From NCBI RefSeq assembly GCF_014191605.1, contig NZ_JACHWU010000006.1:62001-126000 (forward strand): 64,000 nt of DNA. The letters are read 5' to 3'. Below are positions 1 through 6,996 of the stretch, in pieces; position 1 is the first letter of the stretch, and every line of letters begins with the position of its first letter. Position numbers and translations under genes: made by a program. The notes under the pieces are model-generated. The model was not told the DNA's origin. It made no database searches and was given only the letters and a program-made list of their open reading frames with translations. Origin of the DNA: Prauserella isguenensis. GTDB lineage: Bacteria > Actinomycetota > Actinomycetes > Mycobacteriales > Pseudonocardiaceae.

Positions 1-174
1 ATCACGCTGCGCTGCGTCGAGCTCGCAGGCGTGTACGGCTACACCGAGGAATCGCTGCTCGAGAAGTGGAGCCGTGACGCGAAGATTCTCGACATCTTCG
101 AAGGCACCCAGCAGATCCAGCAGCTCATCATCGCCCGGCGCCTGCTGGGCAAATCGAGCGCCGAACTGAAGTAA
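1..174 (+). CDS. acyl-CoA dehydrogenase, C-terminal end (partial)
   Basis: The reading frame is open from the first base and ends with TAA at 172-174. It gives 57 residues that contain the C-terminal acyl-CoA dehydrogenase signature DIFEGTQQIQ followed by LIIARRLLG. In this family that segment lies in the last helical domain and contacts FAD of the neighbouring subunit. The enzyme oxidises acyl-CoA thioesters to enoyl-CoA with FAD. Substrate specificity cannot be read from this tail. The rest of the gene lies upstream of the window. A strong hairpin follows at 223-257. Confidence 0.9.
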   Translation: MTLRCVELAGVYGYTEESLLEKWSRDAKILDIFEGTQQIQQLIIARRLLGKSSAELK

Positions 175-222
175 GCCCCGCTTCGGGCGAACCTCGCGCC
201 CCCGACGAGGCCTTCCCCATGA

Positions 223-257
223 CCGCCCGGCTGCTCCTCACCCCTGCAGCCGGGCGG
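223..257 (+). terminator. Rho-independent-type hairpin after the acyl-CoA dehydrogenase
   Basis: A 12-bp perfect stem (CCGCCCGGCTGC at 223-234 with its complement at 246-257) closes an 11-nt loop and is followed by TTT. It lies 48 bp after the stop codon. There is no long U tract, as is usual in high-GC actinobacteria. Confidence 0.7.
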
Positions 258-408
258 TTTCGCTGTTCAGCGTGCCGTCCCATCCGCCCCCGCCCGACCG
301 GCTGCGCCGTACGGCTGTTCTCCCCGGGAGCCCCTGGACCTTCGGCACCCCGTGCCATAACGTCCGCACCAGGGCGCCACCGGAGTCAACGACGACACGG
401 AGATGACC

Positions 409-1236
409 ATGGGCAGGTTCGACGGCAAGGTCGCGTTCATCACCGGCGCAGCACGAGGTCAGGGCCGCAGCCACGCGGTGGCCCTCGCCGAGGAAGGCGC
501 CGACATCATCGCGGTCGACACGACCGCGAAGGTCGACAGCATCCCCTACTCCCTCGCCACGGCGGAGGATCTCGACGAAACGGTACGGCTCGTCGAACGG
601 ACCGGACGACGCATCGTCGCGTGCGACGCGGACGTCCGCGATTCACAGGCACTCGCCGACGCCGCACGTGCCGGGGTCGACCGGCTCGGCCGACTCGACA
701 TCGTCCTGGCCAACGCCGGGATCTTCGGCCACGCACCGTCACTCGAGATGACCGACGAAGCGTGGCAGGACACCATCGACATCAACCTGACCGGCGTGTG
801 GAAGACGCTCAAGGCGTCCGTGCCGCACATCATCGACGGTGGCCGCGGCGGCGCCGTCGTCATCACGAGCTCGGTCGCCGCCGTCCAGGCGAACGCGAAC
901 ACCGTGCACTACGCCTCGTCCAAAGCCGGTCTGATCATGCTGATGAAGGTCATGGCCAAGGAACTGGCACCGCACGACATCCGCGTCAACACCGTGCATC
1001 CGACGGCGGTCGCCACCGACATGATTCTTCACGAATCGCTGTACCGCCTGTTCGCACCCGACGTCGAGAACCCCACGCGCGCCGACTTCGAAGCGGCGGC
1101 GCAGGACCTCAACGCCCTGCCCGTGGTCGCCCTGCAACCCGAGGACGTCACCGACCAGGTGCTGCACCTGGCGTCCGACAAGGGCAGGTACATCACCGGG
1201 TCGATGCAGATGGTCGAGGCCGGCACCGACCTGTAG
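409..1236 (+). CDS. SDR family oxidoreductase, mycofactocin-coupled type
   Basis: This 275-residue short-chain dehydrogenase has the NAD-binding motif TGAARGQG near the N-terminus, NANAG-type core (VLANAGIF), the catalytic Ser in ITSS and the YASSK catalytic Tyr/Lys. The segment between the Rossmann strands (EDLDETVRLVERTGRR) is typical of the mycofactocin-coupled SDR group, in which NAD(H) is thought to be held tightly and re-oxidised through mycofactocin. No mycofactocin genes are in the window, so the coupling is inferred from family resemblance only. The start at 409 is preferred over ATG 403, because CGGAG at 398-402 abuts 403 but lies 6 nt before 409. The substrate is unknown, probably a small alcohol or ketone. 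Confidence 0.87.
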   Translation: MGRFDGKVAFITGAARGQGRSHAVALAEEGADIIAVDTTAKVDSIPYSLATAEDLDETVRLVERTGRRIVACDADVRDSQALADAARAGVDRLGRLDIVLANAGIFGHAPSLEMTDEAWQDTIDINLTGVWKTLKASVPHIIDGGRGGAVVITSSVAAVQANANTVHYASSKAGLIMLMKVMAKELAPHDIRVNTVHPTAVATDMILHESLYRLFAPDVENPTRADFEAAAQDLNALPVVALQPEDVTDQVLHLASDKGRYITGSMQMVEAGTDL

Positions 1237-1306
1237 CCGGGCGGCGCTACCCATGCGGATCGGCCGGCGCACCGCCACGCCGGCCGACCCGCATGCGCGC
1301 CACACG

Positions 1307-1392
1307 CCCCGGAAACGACAACACGCGCGCTCGAATCCCCAACACGAGCCCGGGAACCCGCAACACGCGCCCCGGAAACTGCAACACGGGGC
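1307..1392 (-). repeat. tandem array of the GTGTTGCGG repeat family, locus 1
   Basis: About four degenerate units of 19-22 bp lie directly after the stop of the pyruvate oxidase-like gene. On the minus strand each unit begins CGTGTTG and continues with a G/C-rich segment like TTTCCGGGG. The same unit forms arrays at 30143-30225, 32594-32698 and 33918-34020. This copy is the most diverged. Confidence 0.75.
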
Positions 1393-1393
1393 G

Positions 1394-3181
1394 TCAGCGG
1401 CCGGGGATGAACTCCTGCAGTTTCGTCTTCGCTCCCTGCATGAGGACGTGCCACGTGTTGGGGTCACCCTTGGCGAGTGCCTCGGCGGTCGAGGTCATCT
1501 GCTCGAGCGTGGCGTGCGGCGGGATCGGTGGCACCTCGGGATCGCACCGCACGTCGAGCAGCGCCGGACCCCGGCCGCCGAGCACGCGGTCCCATGCGGC
1601 ACCGAGCTGCTCCGGGTCGTCGATCGACACGGTGTCGAAGCCGAGCGCCGCGGCGAACGCCGCGTACGACATGTCCGGCAGATTCTGCGACTCCTCGAAC
1701 TTCGGCGCCCCTCCCATCGCGCGCAGCTCCCACGTGACCTGGTTGAGGTCGTCGTTGTGGAACACGCAGACGACGAGCCGCTGGTCGTCCCACAGTTCGC
1801 GGTAGCGGGCGATCGTCAGCAGTTCCGTGAGGCCGTTCATCTGCATCGCGCCGTCTCCGACGAGCGCGACGACGGGCCGGCCCGGGTGGGCGAACTTCGC
1901 CCCGATCGCGTACGGCACGCCCGCGCCCATCGTGGCGAGCGTGCCGGACAGCGACGCCCGCATCCGACCACGGATCCGCAGATTGCGCGCGAACCAGTTG
2001 GTCGACGATCCCGAGTCGGCCGTGATGATCGCGTCCTCGGGCAGTCGTGCCGACAGCTCGTGCACCACCCGCTGCGGGTTCACCGGTTCGGCGCTGAGCA
2101 TGGCCTGCTGTCGCATCGTGTCCCACCACTGGGACACGTTCGACTCGACACTCGAGCGCCACGACGTCGCGTTCTTGCGTTGCAGTTGCGGCAACAGGGC
2201 ACGCAGCGTGGCCTTCGATTCGCCCGCCAGGTTCACCTCGGTCGGGTAGCGCATGCCGAGCACGCCGGCGTCGACGTCGATCTGCACCGCCCTCGCCTGG
2301 CCGAACTCCGGAAGGAACTGGCTGTAGGGCATGTTCGAACCGACGATCAGCAGCGTGTCGCAGTCGCGCATCAGCTCGTACGTGGGCCGTGTCCCGAGCA
2401 GTCCGATCGACCCGGTGACATACGGCAGCTCGTCGGACAGCACGTCCTTGCCGAGCAGGGCCTTCGCCACGCCCGCGCCGGTCAGCTCGGCGACCTGACT
2501 CACCTCGTGTGCGGCGTTGCGGGCGCCCTGGCCGACCAGGATCGCCACGCGCTCGCCCGCGTTGAGGACCTCGGCGGCACGTGCGATCTCGTCCTCCGGC
2601 GGCACCGCGACCGACCGCGGAGTGCTCGGCGGGGCCGACGGCACGTGTTTGAACTCGTGTTGCGGCGGGCTGTAGGTCTGTTCCTGCAGGTCGCCCGGCA
2701 CGATCACGGCCGTGACGGTGCGCTGGGCCCACGCGGTGCGCATCGCTCTGTCGAGCGCGTTCGGCAGCTGTTCGGCGGTGTTGACCTCCACCAGGTAGGC
2801 CGAGGCCACGTCGGCCAGCAGCGGCTGCAGGTCGACCTCCTGCTGATAGCTGCCGCCCATCGCGGTGCGCGCCGTCTGCCCGACGATCGCGACCACCGGC
2901 ACATGGTCGAGCTTGGCGTCGTAGAGGCCGTTGAGGAGATGGATCGCGCCCGGGCCCGATGTGGCGAGACACACGCCCACGTTGCCGCTGAACTTGGCGT
3001 AGCCGACGGCCGAGAAGGCCGACATCTCCTCGTGGCGCGACTGCACGAACCGGGGCCGGTTGTCGGCCTCGCCGAACGCAGCCACGATGCCGTTGATGCC
3101 GTCGCCGGGGTAGCCGAACACCTGCTCGACGTCCCATTCCCGCAGCCTCCGCAGCACCTGGTCGCCGACCGTTTCCGCCAT
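1394..3181 (-). CDS. thiamine pyrophosphate-requiring enzyme, pyruvate oxidase/PoxB-like
   Basis: The product is 595 residues with the three-domain layout of TPP enzymes. The N-terminal PYR domain includes FGYPGDGING and the conserved Glu in RHEEMSAF. A central FAD/nucleotide-binding-like domain follows, and the C-terminal PP domain has the TPP/Mg motif GDGAMQMNGL ending in FHNDDLNQ. Relatives decarboxylate pyruvate oxidatively to acetate and CO2 with electrons passed to quinone, or belong to the acetolactate-synthase-like group of unknown substrate. The start at ATG 3181 is chosen because GGGAG lies 5 nt upstream. A GTG directly before it would be too close. It is divergent from purC with about 75 bp between them. 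The quinone-binding C-terminal peptide of PoxB is not evident, so pyruvate:quinone activity is uncertain. Confidence 0.85.
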   Translation of the reverse strand: MAETVGDQVLRRLREWDVEQVFGYPGDGINGIVAAFGEADNRPRFVQSRHEEMSAFSAVGYAKFSGNVGVCLATSGPGAIHLLNGLYDAKLDHVPVVAIVGQTARTAMGGSYQQEVDLQPLLADVASAYLVEVNTAEQLPNALDRAMRTAWAQRTVTAVIVPGDLQEQTYSPPQHEFKHVPSAPPSTPRSVAVPPEDEIARAAEVLNAGERVAILVGQGARNAAHEVSQVAELTGAGVAKALLGKDVLSDELPYVTGSIGLLGTRPTYELMRDCDTLLIVGSNMPYSQFLPEFGQARAVQIDVDAGVLGMRYPTEVNLAGESKATLRALLPQLQRKNATSWRSSVESNVSQWWDTMRQQAMLSAEPVNPQRVVHELSARLPEDAIITADSGSSTNWFARNLRIRGRMRASLSGTLATMGAGVPYAIGAKFAHPGRPVVALVGDGAMQMNGLTELLTIARYRELWDDQRLVVCVFHNDDLNQVTWELRAMGGAPKFEESQNLPDMSYAAFAAALGFDTVSIDDPEQLGAAWDRVLGGRGPALLDVRCDPEVPPIPPHATLEQMTSTAEALAKGDPNTWHVLMQGAKTKLQEFIPGR

Positions 3182-3255
3182 CACTTCTCCCGTCTTCGAC
3201 TGCTGTCGGCCGTCCCGGGGCTACCCAGCGGGCGCCGCGACAACCCGGTCGTACG

Positions 3256-4104
3256 ATGAGGCGCGTGAAGCACATCCACGCGGGCAAGGTCAGGGATCTG
3301 TACGACGACGACGGCGACATCCTGCTCGTCGCCTCCGACCGGATCTCGGTCTACGACGTGACACTGCCGACCCCGATCCCCGACAAGGGTGCCCTGCTCA
3401 CCCAGCTGTCGCGCTGGTGGTTCGAGCGATTCGCCGACCTGGTCCCGAACCATGTGCTGTCGGCGACGGATGTCCCGGAGGAGTTCGCGGGACGGGCGCT
3501 GCGGTGCAGGCCGCTGACGATGGTCAAGGTCGAATGCATCGCACGTGGATACCTGTCAGGGTCCGGTCTGAAGGAGTACCGCGAGCGCGGCACGGTCTCG
3601 GGCGTGGCACTGCCCGACGGGCTCGTGGAAGGCAGCAAGCTCCCCGAGCCGATCTTCACGCCGACGACGAAGGCCGACACGGGACACGACGAGGCGATCA
3701 CCTTCGACGACGTCGTCGCGCAGGAGGGCGGCGAGACGGCGGAACGGCTGCGCGCACTCACGCTGGAGCTGTACCGCGCGGGCGCCGAGCACGCGGCCGA
3801 ACGCGGCATCATCGTCGCCGACACCAAGGTCGAATTCGGCTGGGACTCCGACGGGGTGCTCACCCTCGGCGACGAGGTACTGACGTCCGATTCGTCCCGC
3901 TTCTGGCCTGCCGACGAGTGGCAGCCGGGGCAGCCGCAGCACGCGTTCGACAAACAGTTCGTGCGCGACTGGGCGACCTCGACCGGCTGGGACAAGACCC
4001 CACCCGGACCGGAGGTCCCCGCCGACATCGTGGCAGCCACCCGCGCCCGCTACGCCGAGGCCTACGAGCGCATCACCGGCGAGACCTGGCAGACGGCCGG
4101 GTAA
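3256..4104 (+). CDS. purC: phosphoribosylaminoimidazole-succinocarboxamide synthase (SAICAR synthetase)
   Basis: This 282-residue protein matches PurC along its whole length. It has HAGKVRDLY (ATP P-loop region), LLVASDRISVYD, VECIARGYLSGSG, FTPTTKAD, RGIIVADTKVEFG, DEVLTSDSSRFWP and FDKQFVRDW. It condenses CAIR with aspartate using ATP in step 8 of purine biosynthesis, in the cytosol. An alternative start is GTG 3265, which lies 7 nt after a TACGAT hexamer and would make a leaderless mRNA. ATG 3256 overlaps that hexamer. No other pur gene is adjacent. Confidence 0.96.
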   Translation: MRRVKHIHAGKVRDLYDDDGDILLVASDRISVYDVTLPTPIPDKGALLTQLSRWWFERFADLVPNHVLSATDVPEEFAGRALRCRPLTMVKVECIARGYLSGSGLKEYRERGTVSGVALPDGLVEGSKLPEPIFTPTTKADTGHDEAITFDDVVAQEGGETAERLRALTLELYRAGAEHAAERGIIVADTKVEFGWDSDGVLTLGDEVLTSDSSRFWPADEWQPGQPQHAFDKQFVRDWATSTGWDKTPPGPEVPADIVAATRARYAEAYERITGETWQTAG

Positions 4105-4187
4105 CACGGGCGCCGGACTCACACCCCGGCCTCCGGGACCAGGGCGTCAGGCCTCGGGGACCTTGGCGCGCGCCGGGCCGTGCGGAG

Positions 4188-4484
4188 CTAGCCGTCCTCG
4201 TGGTCGCTCGTGGAGTTCCACGGATCGCCCCACCCCTGCACGTGCGCGAACGCCGCGATGACCAGCACGATCGCCGCTAGCAGCACGAGGCCGAAGTTCA
4301 GCGTCACCAAGCCCAGCACGATCAGCACACCGGCGAACATGTCAAGGCCGCGGCGCAACACCCGGCCACCCGCCCACCGGCGCGGCGGCCCCCCACGGCC
4401 GAACGCACGCGCCAGCTCGGGGTCATCGTCTCGCAGCGTGCCGCCGATACGCTCGAGCTCCTCACGTTCGCGACGACTCAGCAT
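4188..4484 (-). CDS. DUF3040-type small membrane protein
   Basis: A 98-residue protein starting MLSRREREELERIG, with an acidic/basic N-terminal helix as in DUF3040 proteins of actinobacteria. It is followed by a basic segment (RRWAGGRVLRRG) and two closely spaced hydrophobic helices (about residues 52-85). Function is unknown for the family. The start at 4484 is fixed by GGGGAG about 7 nt upstream; the longer open frame upstream of it has no plausible ribosome site. The neighbours are purC, convergent, and the F420-type reductase, upstream on the same strand. Confidence 0.75.
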   Translation of the reverse strand: MLSRREREELERIGGTLRDDDPELARAFGRGGPPRRWAGGRVLRRGLDMFAGVLIVLGLVTLNFGLVLLAAIVLVIAAFAHVQGWGDPWNSTSDHEDG

Positions 4485-4570
4485 GGCGAACTCCCCTCGC
4501 TCGTCTCCTCCGCGTCCTGCGCCGACTACCCGCCGCCGGGAGGCCCTAATCCCTGCCGGGCGCGCGAGGG

Positions 4571-4602
4571 GATGCCCGCGGTGTCGGGCACTCGCGGGCA
4601 TC
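4571..4602. other. hairpin in the intergenic stretch 4485-4800
   Basis: A perfect 10-bp stem (GATGCCCGCG at 4571-4580, complement 4593-4602) has a 12-nt loop. Apart from this hairpin, a weaker dyad at 4681-4712 and the terminator at 4724-4764, nothing coding is seen in this 316-bp gap. It may be part of the 5' leader of the DUF3040 gene. Confidence 0.4.
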
Positions 4603-4723
4603 CGAATCGTCCGCACAGCCGATGGTCCGCCGGTGTCCGGCGCCGTATCGTGAGGGGAACCAAGGGCCGGACAGCCCCCAGGGTTCCGCACCTCCCCCTC
4701 GTTGCGGAAACCCGGACGAGGAG

Positions 4724-4764
4724 AACGCCCGGCACGCCTCCTGTCGGTGGGCGTGCCGGGCGTT
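4724..4764 (-). terminator. strong hairpin terminator of the F420-type reductase gene
   Basis: A perfect 15-bp stem (AACGCCCGGCACGCC at 4724-4738, complement at 4750-4764) with an 11-nt loop lies 37 bp beyond the stop codon of the minus-strand gene at 4801. It has no U tract. Confidence 0.75.
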
Positions 4765-4800
4765 CCGCGTTCCGGTGGTAGCGAGTGAGGGCCGTCCGGG

Positions 4801-5274
4801 TCAGCCGCCGTGGTCGAAGCGGACGAACCTGACCTCGCGGCCCAGCGCGCGGAAGTCGTCGTCGCTGCCGTCGACGCGATAACCCATGACGTGCGCGAGG
4901 CGTGCGGCGAGTTTCGGTGTCCTGCGGCCGTATTCGACCATCAGCTCCACGCCCGTGTCGACGTCCAGCGGCACCGCGGTCGCCGACGTGCGCAACCGTC
5001 CACTCTGGATGGTCACGGACGGGTTCTCGAGGACGTTCCGGTACCAGGCGGCTTTCGTACCGAAACCGGAGCACGCCGTGATCGAGCCGGCGTCGCTGGT
5101 GACGACCTCGAGGACGACCTCGCGCCGCCTGCCGGTCCGCCTGCCGGTGTGCACGAGGTACAGCAAGCGGCGGCTCAGCAGTGCGCCGAGGCCGCGCCGG
5201 TAGAGCACGATCGGCGCCCGCGCCAGCGCACGCTTCCGGCCGCTCGGCGGCTCGGCGTCCGTGATCTGCTCCAT
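4801..5274 (-). CDS. deazaflavin (F420)-dependent nitroreductase family protein
   Basis: This 157-residue protein of the DUF385/Ddn-like split-barrel family has LLYLVHTGRRTGRRREVVLEV, SGFGTKAAWYRNVLENPSVTIQSG and a C-terminal FRALGREVRFVRFD. Members bind F420 (some FMN or fatty acids) and reduce quinones or nitro compounds at the membrane. The start at ATG 5274 has AGGGTG 6 nt upstream; GTG 5283 is in frame but lacks a site. It is divergent from the pseudouridine synthase at 5310. The substrate is unknown. Confidence 0.85.
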   Translation of the reverse strand: MEQITDAEPPSGRKRALARAPIVLYRRGLGALLSRRLLYLVHTGRRTGRRREVVLEVVTSDAGSITACSGFGTKAAWYRNVLENPSVTIQSGRLRTSATAVPLDVDTGVELMVEYGRRTPKLAARLAHVMGYRVDGSDDDFRALGREVRFVRFDHGG

Positions 5275-5309
5275 GATCGGCACCCTACGCCGCCGGTATC
5301 CTGGGACGC

Positions 5310-6218
5310 ATGAAACGTCCCGTCTCGCCGTTGCCGCAACGCAACGGGCTCGACGCCGCGCGACTGCGGCTCCCTGTCGACGGGACGTGGGCGACCGTGC
5401 GCGACCACCTGGTGCAGCGGTTGCACCGGCTGGAACCCGCGTACGTCGACGAGATGATCACGGCGGGCCGGTTCGTCACGGCCACCGGCGCCGTCACGCC
5501 CGACACCCCGTACGTGCCGGGCGAGTTCGTGTGGTTCCACCGCGACCTGCCCGACGAGGTGCCCGTGCCGTTCGACATCGGCATCGTGTACCGCGACGAC
5601 GACCTGGTGGTGGCCGACAAGCCGCATTTCCTCGCGACGATCCCCCGTGGCAAGCACGTCATGCAGACCGCGCTGGTGCGGCTGCGCGACGAACTCGGCC
5701 TGCCCGAGTTGAGCCCCGTGCACCGGCTCGACCGCGTGACCGCCGGGCTGTTGATGTTCACCGTGCGGCGGGAACTGCGCGGGCCGTACCAGAACCTGTT
5801 CCGCGACCGGGTCGTCCACAAGGAGTACGAGGCGATCGCACCCCACGATCCGCAACTCGCGCTGCCGCGCACGGTCCGCAGCCGGATCGTCAAACGCCGT
5901 GAGGTCGTCACGGCCGAGGAAGTGCCGGGGGATCCGAACGCCGAGACCCACGTCGAGCTGGCCGAGGCCCGCGACGGCCTCGCCCGCTACCGGCTGGTGC
6001 CCGCCACCGGGCGCACGCACCAGCTGCGGGTGCACCTGGCCTCACTCGGCGTGCCCATCGTGGGCGACTCGTTCTACCCGGTCACGTACGAGACCGCCCT
6101 CGACGACTTCCGCAACCCGTTGCAGCTCCTGGCGAAGGTCCTCGAGTTCACCGACCCGCTCACCGGCGAGCGCCGCCGTTTCGAGAGCAACCGCACCCTG
6201 TCCGCCTGGCCCGGCTGA
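5310..6218 (+). CDS. RluA-family pseudouridine synthase
   Basis: This 302-residue protein has the RluA catalytic motif HRLDRVTAGL with the essential Asp, plus YRDDDLVVADKPHF, HKEYEAI, and the C-terminal core ATGRTHQLRVHLASLG. It isomerises uridine to pseudouridine in 23S rRNA or tRNA; the position cannot be assigned from sequence. An N-terminal segment (about residues 30-75) resembles an S4-like RNA-binding region but is degenerate. TATCCT at 5297-5302 lies 7 nt before the ATG, so the message may be leaderless. It ends 10 bp before the convergent vapC. Confidence 0.88.
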   Translation: MKRPVSPLPQRNGLDAARLRLPVDGTWATVRDHLVQRLHRLEPAYVDEMITAGRFVTATGAVTPDTPYVPGEFVWFHRDLPDEVPVPFDIGIVYRDDDLVVADKPHFLATIPRGKHVMQTALVRLRDELGLPELSPVHRLDRVTAGLLMFTVRRELRGPYQNLFRDRVVHKEYEAIAPHDPQLALPRTVRSRIVKRREVVTAEEVPGDPNAETHVELAEARDGLARYRLVPATGRTHQLRVHLASLGVPIVGDSFYPVTYETALDDFRNPLQLLAKVLEFTDPLTGERRRFESNRTLSAWPG

Positions 6219-6227
6219 GCCCGGAGT

Positions 6228-6620
6228 TCAGACAGGAGACACGACCGGAAGCCCCAGCGACTCGGCGACCGTCCCCAGTCTCTTGTCGTATGTGACGAAG
6301 GTGCTCACGCTGCCCTCGAGGAGCAACGCGGTCGCAAGATGAATGGCATCGAGAGACCTCAGGTTCGGGTCGGGCAACCGACCCGCAGACTCCGCCACGG
6401 CCCTACTCATCTCGATCAGACCGACCTTCTCCAGTGCGAAGTCGGCGCGAGGCACGGCGCCTCCCCCCTGACGGATGGCAGCTCGCCTGGTCTCGACCGC
6501 AAGCAGGGTGCTCGACACCGCGTGTTCGTCCGAACGTTCGCCCAGCATCCGACGCAACGCAGGCGTTTCGGCCTCGGCCCACACCAGCTTGAGGAACGCT
6601 GACGTGTCGAGGTAGATCAC
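6228..6620 (-). CDS. vapC: VapC-type PIN-domain toxin
   Basis: A 130-residue PIN-domain protein with the acidic residues that bind Mg at the RNase site: Asp in MIYLDTSAFLK, Glu in LLAVETRRA, Asp in LRSLDAIHLATA and Asp in FVTYDKRLG. Such toxins cut specific RNAs (tRNA or rRNA) and stop translation. The start codon overlaps the stop of the upstream antitoxin gene by 4 bp, so the pair is translationally coupled. All key residues are present, so it should be active. Confidence 0.93.
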   Translation of the reverse strand: MIYLDTSAFLKLVWAEAETPALRRMLGERSDEHAVSSTLLAVETRRAAIRQGGGAVPRADFALEKVGLIEMSRAVAESAGRLPDPNLRSLDAIHLATALLLEGSVSTFVTYDKRLGTVAESLGLPVVSPV

Positions 6621-6898
6621 CAGGCTTCCTCATCACGCATGTCGGCGAGCACGTCGGTAAGGCCGCGATGACCGTCCGGCACCGGCGGGGGGTCGCCCAA
6701 ATCACTCACGTGCCCTGCCGGGGGCCGATACTGTCCGGCTGCTTCCAACCGTTCGAGAGCGGACCCCCCGGATTCCACGGGCACGAGGTAGGCCACCAAG
6801 CGGCCACGGTCGGTCACCGCGACCCGCTCGCCGGCTTTCGCCAAGGCGACGTAGTGGGACGCTTGCTGACGAAGCTCCCGGATGCCGATGGACATCAT
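6617..6898 (-). CDS. vapB: Phd/YefM-type antitoxin
   Basis: The 93-residue product begins with the DNA-binding fold of Phd/YefM antitoxins (SIGIRELRQQASHYVALAKAGERVAVTDRGRLVAYLVPV). It ends with a presumably unstructured, proline-rich segment that should wrap the toxin. It is first in a two-gene operon with the PIN toxin. ATG 6898 (or the adjacent ATG 6895) has no Shine-Dalgarno site but lies 6 nt after TACAAT on the same strand, so translation is probably leaderless. A perfect palindrome covers that promoter, pointing to autorepression. Confidence 0.9.
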   Translation of the reverse strand: MMSIGIRELRQQASHYVALAKAGERVAVTDRGRLVAYLVPVESGGSALERLEAAGQYRPPAGHVSDLGDPPPVPDGHRGLTDVLADMRDEEAW

Positions 6899-6904
6899 GC
6901 ACCC

Positions 6905-6927
6905 ATTGTAGCACCTGAGGTGCTACA
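6905..6927 (-). promoter_or_regulatory. vapBC promoter with perfect operator palindrome
   Basis: Arms TGTAGCACCT (6907-6916) and AGGTGCTACA (6918-6927) form a perfect palindrome around one central base. On the minus strand the -10 hexamer TACAAT (complement of 6905-6910) overlaps one arm and lies 6 nt before the antitoxin ATG. This is the expected arrangement for repression by the antitoxin or the TA complex. No good -35 is seen. Confidence 0.75.
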
Positions 6928-6996
6928 TCACAGGCCACCGCGATGCGCGTGCTACGCCGACCGCCACGGCGCCAACGCGTCCCGCCCGTCCCCGGG

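Noticed and set aside
1464-3320. Long open frame (618 codons) antisense to the pyruvate oxidase-like gene, and a 668-codon frame on the plus strand
   Set aside because: They are Arg/Gly/Pro-rich shadows typical of high-GC DNA; the 1394-3181 frame carries all TPP-enzyme motifs.
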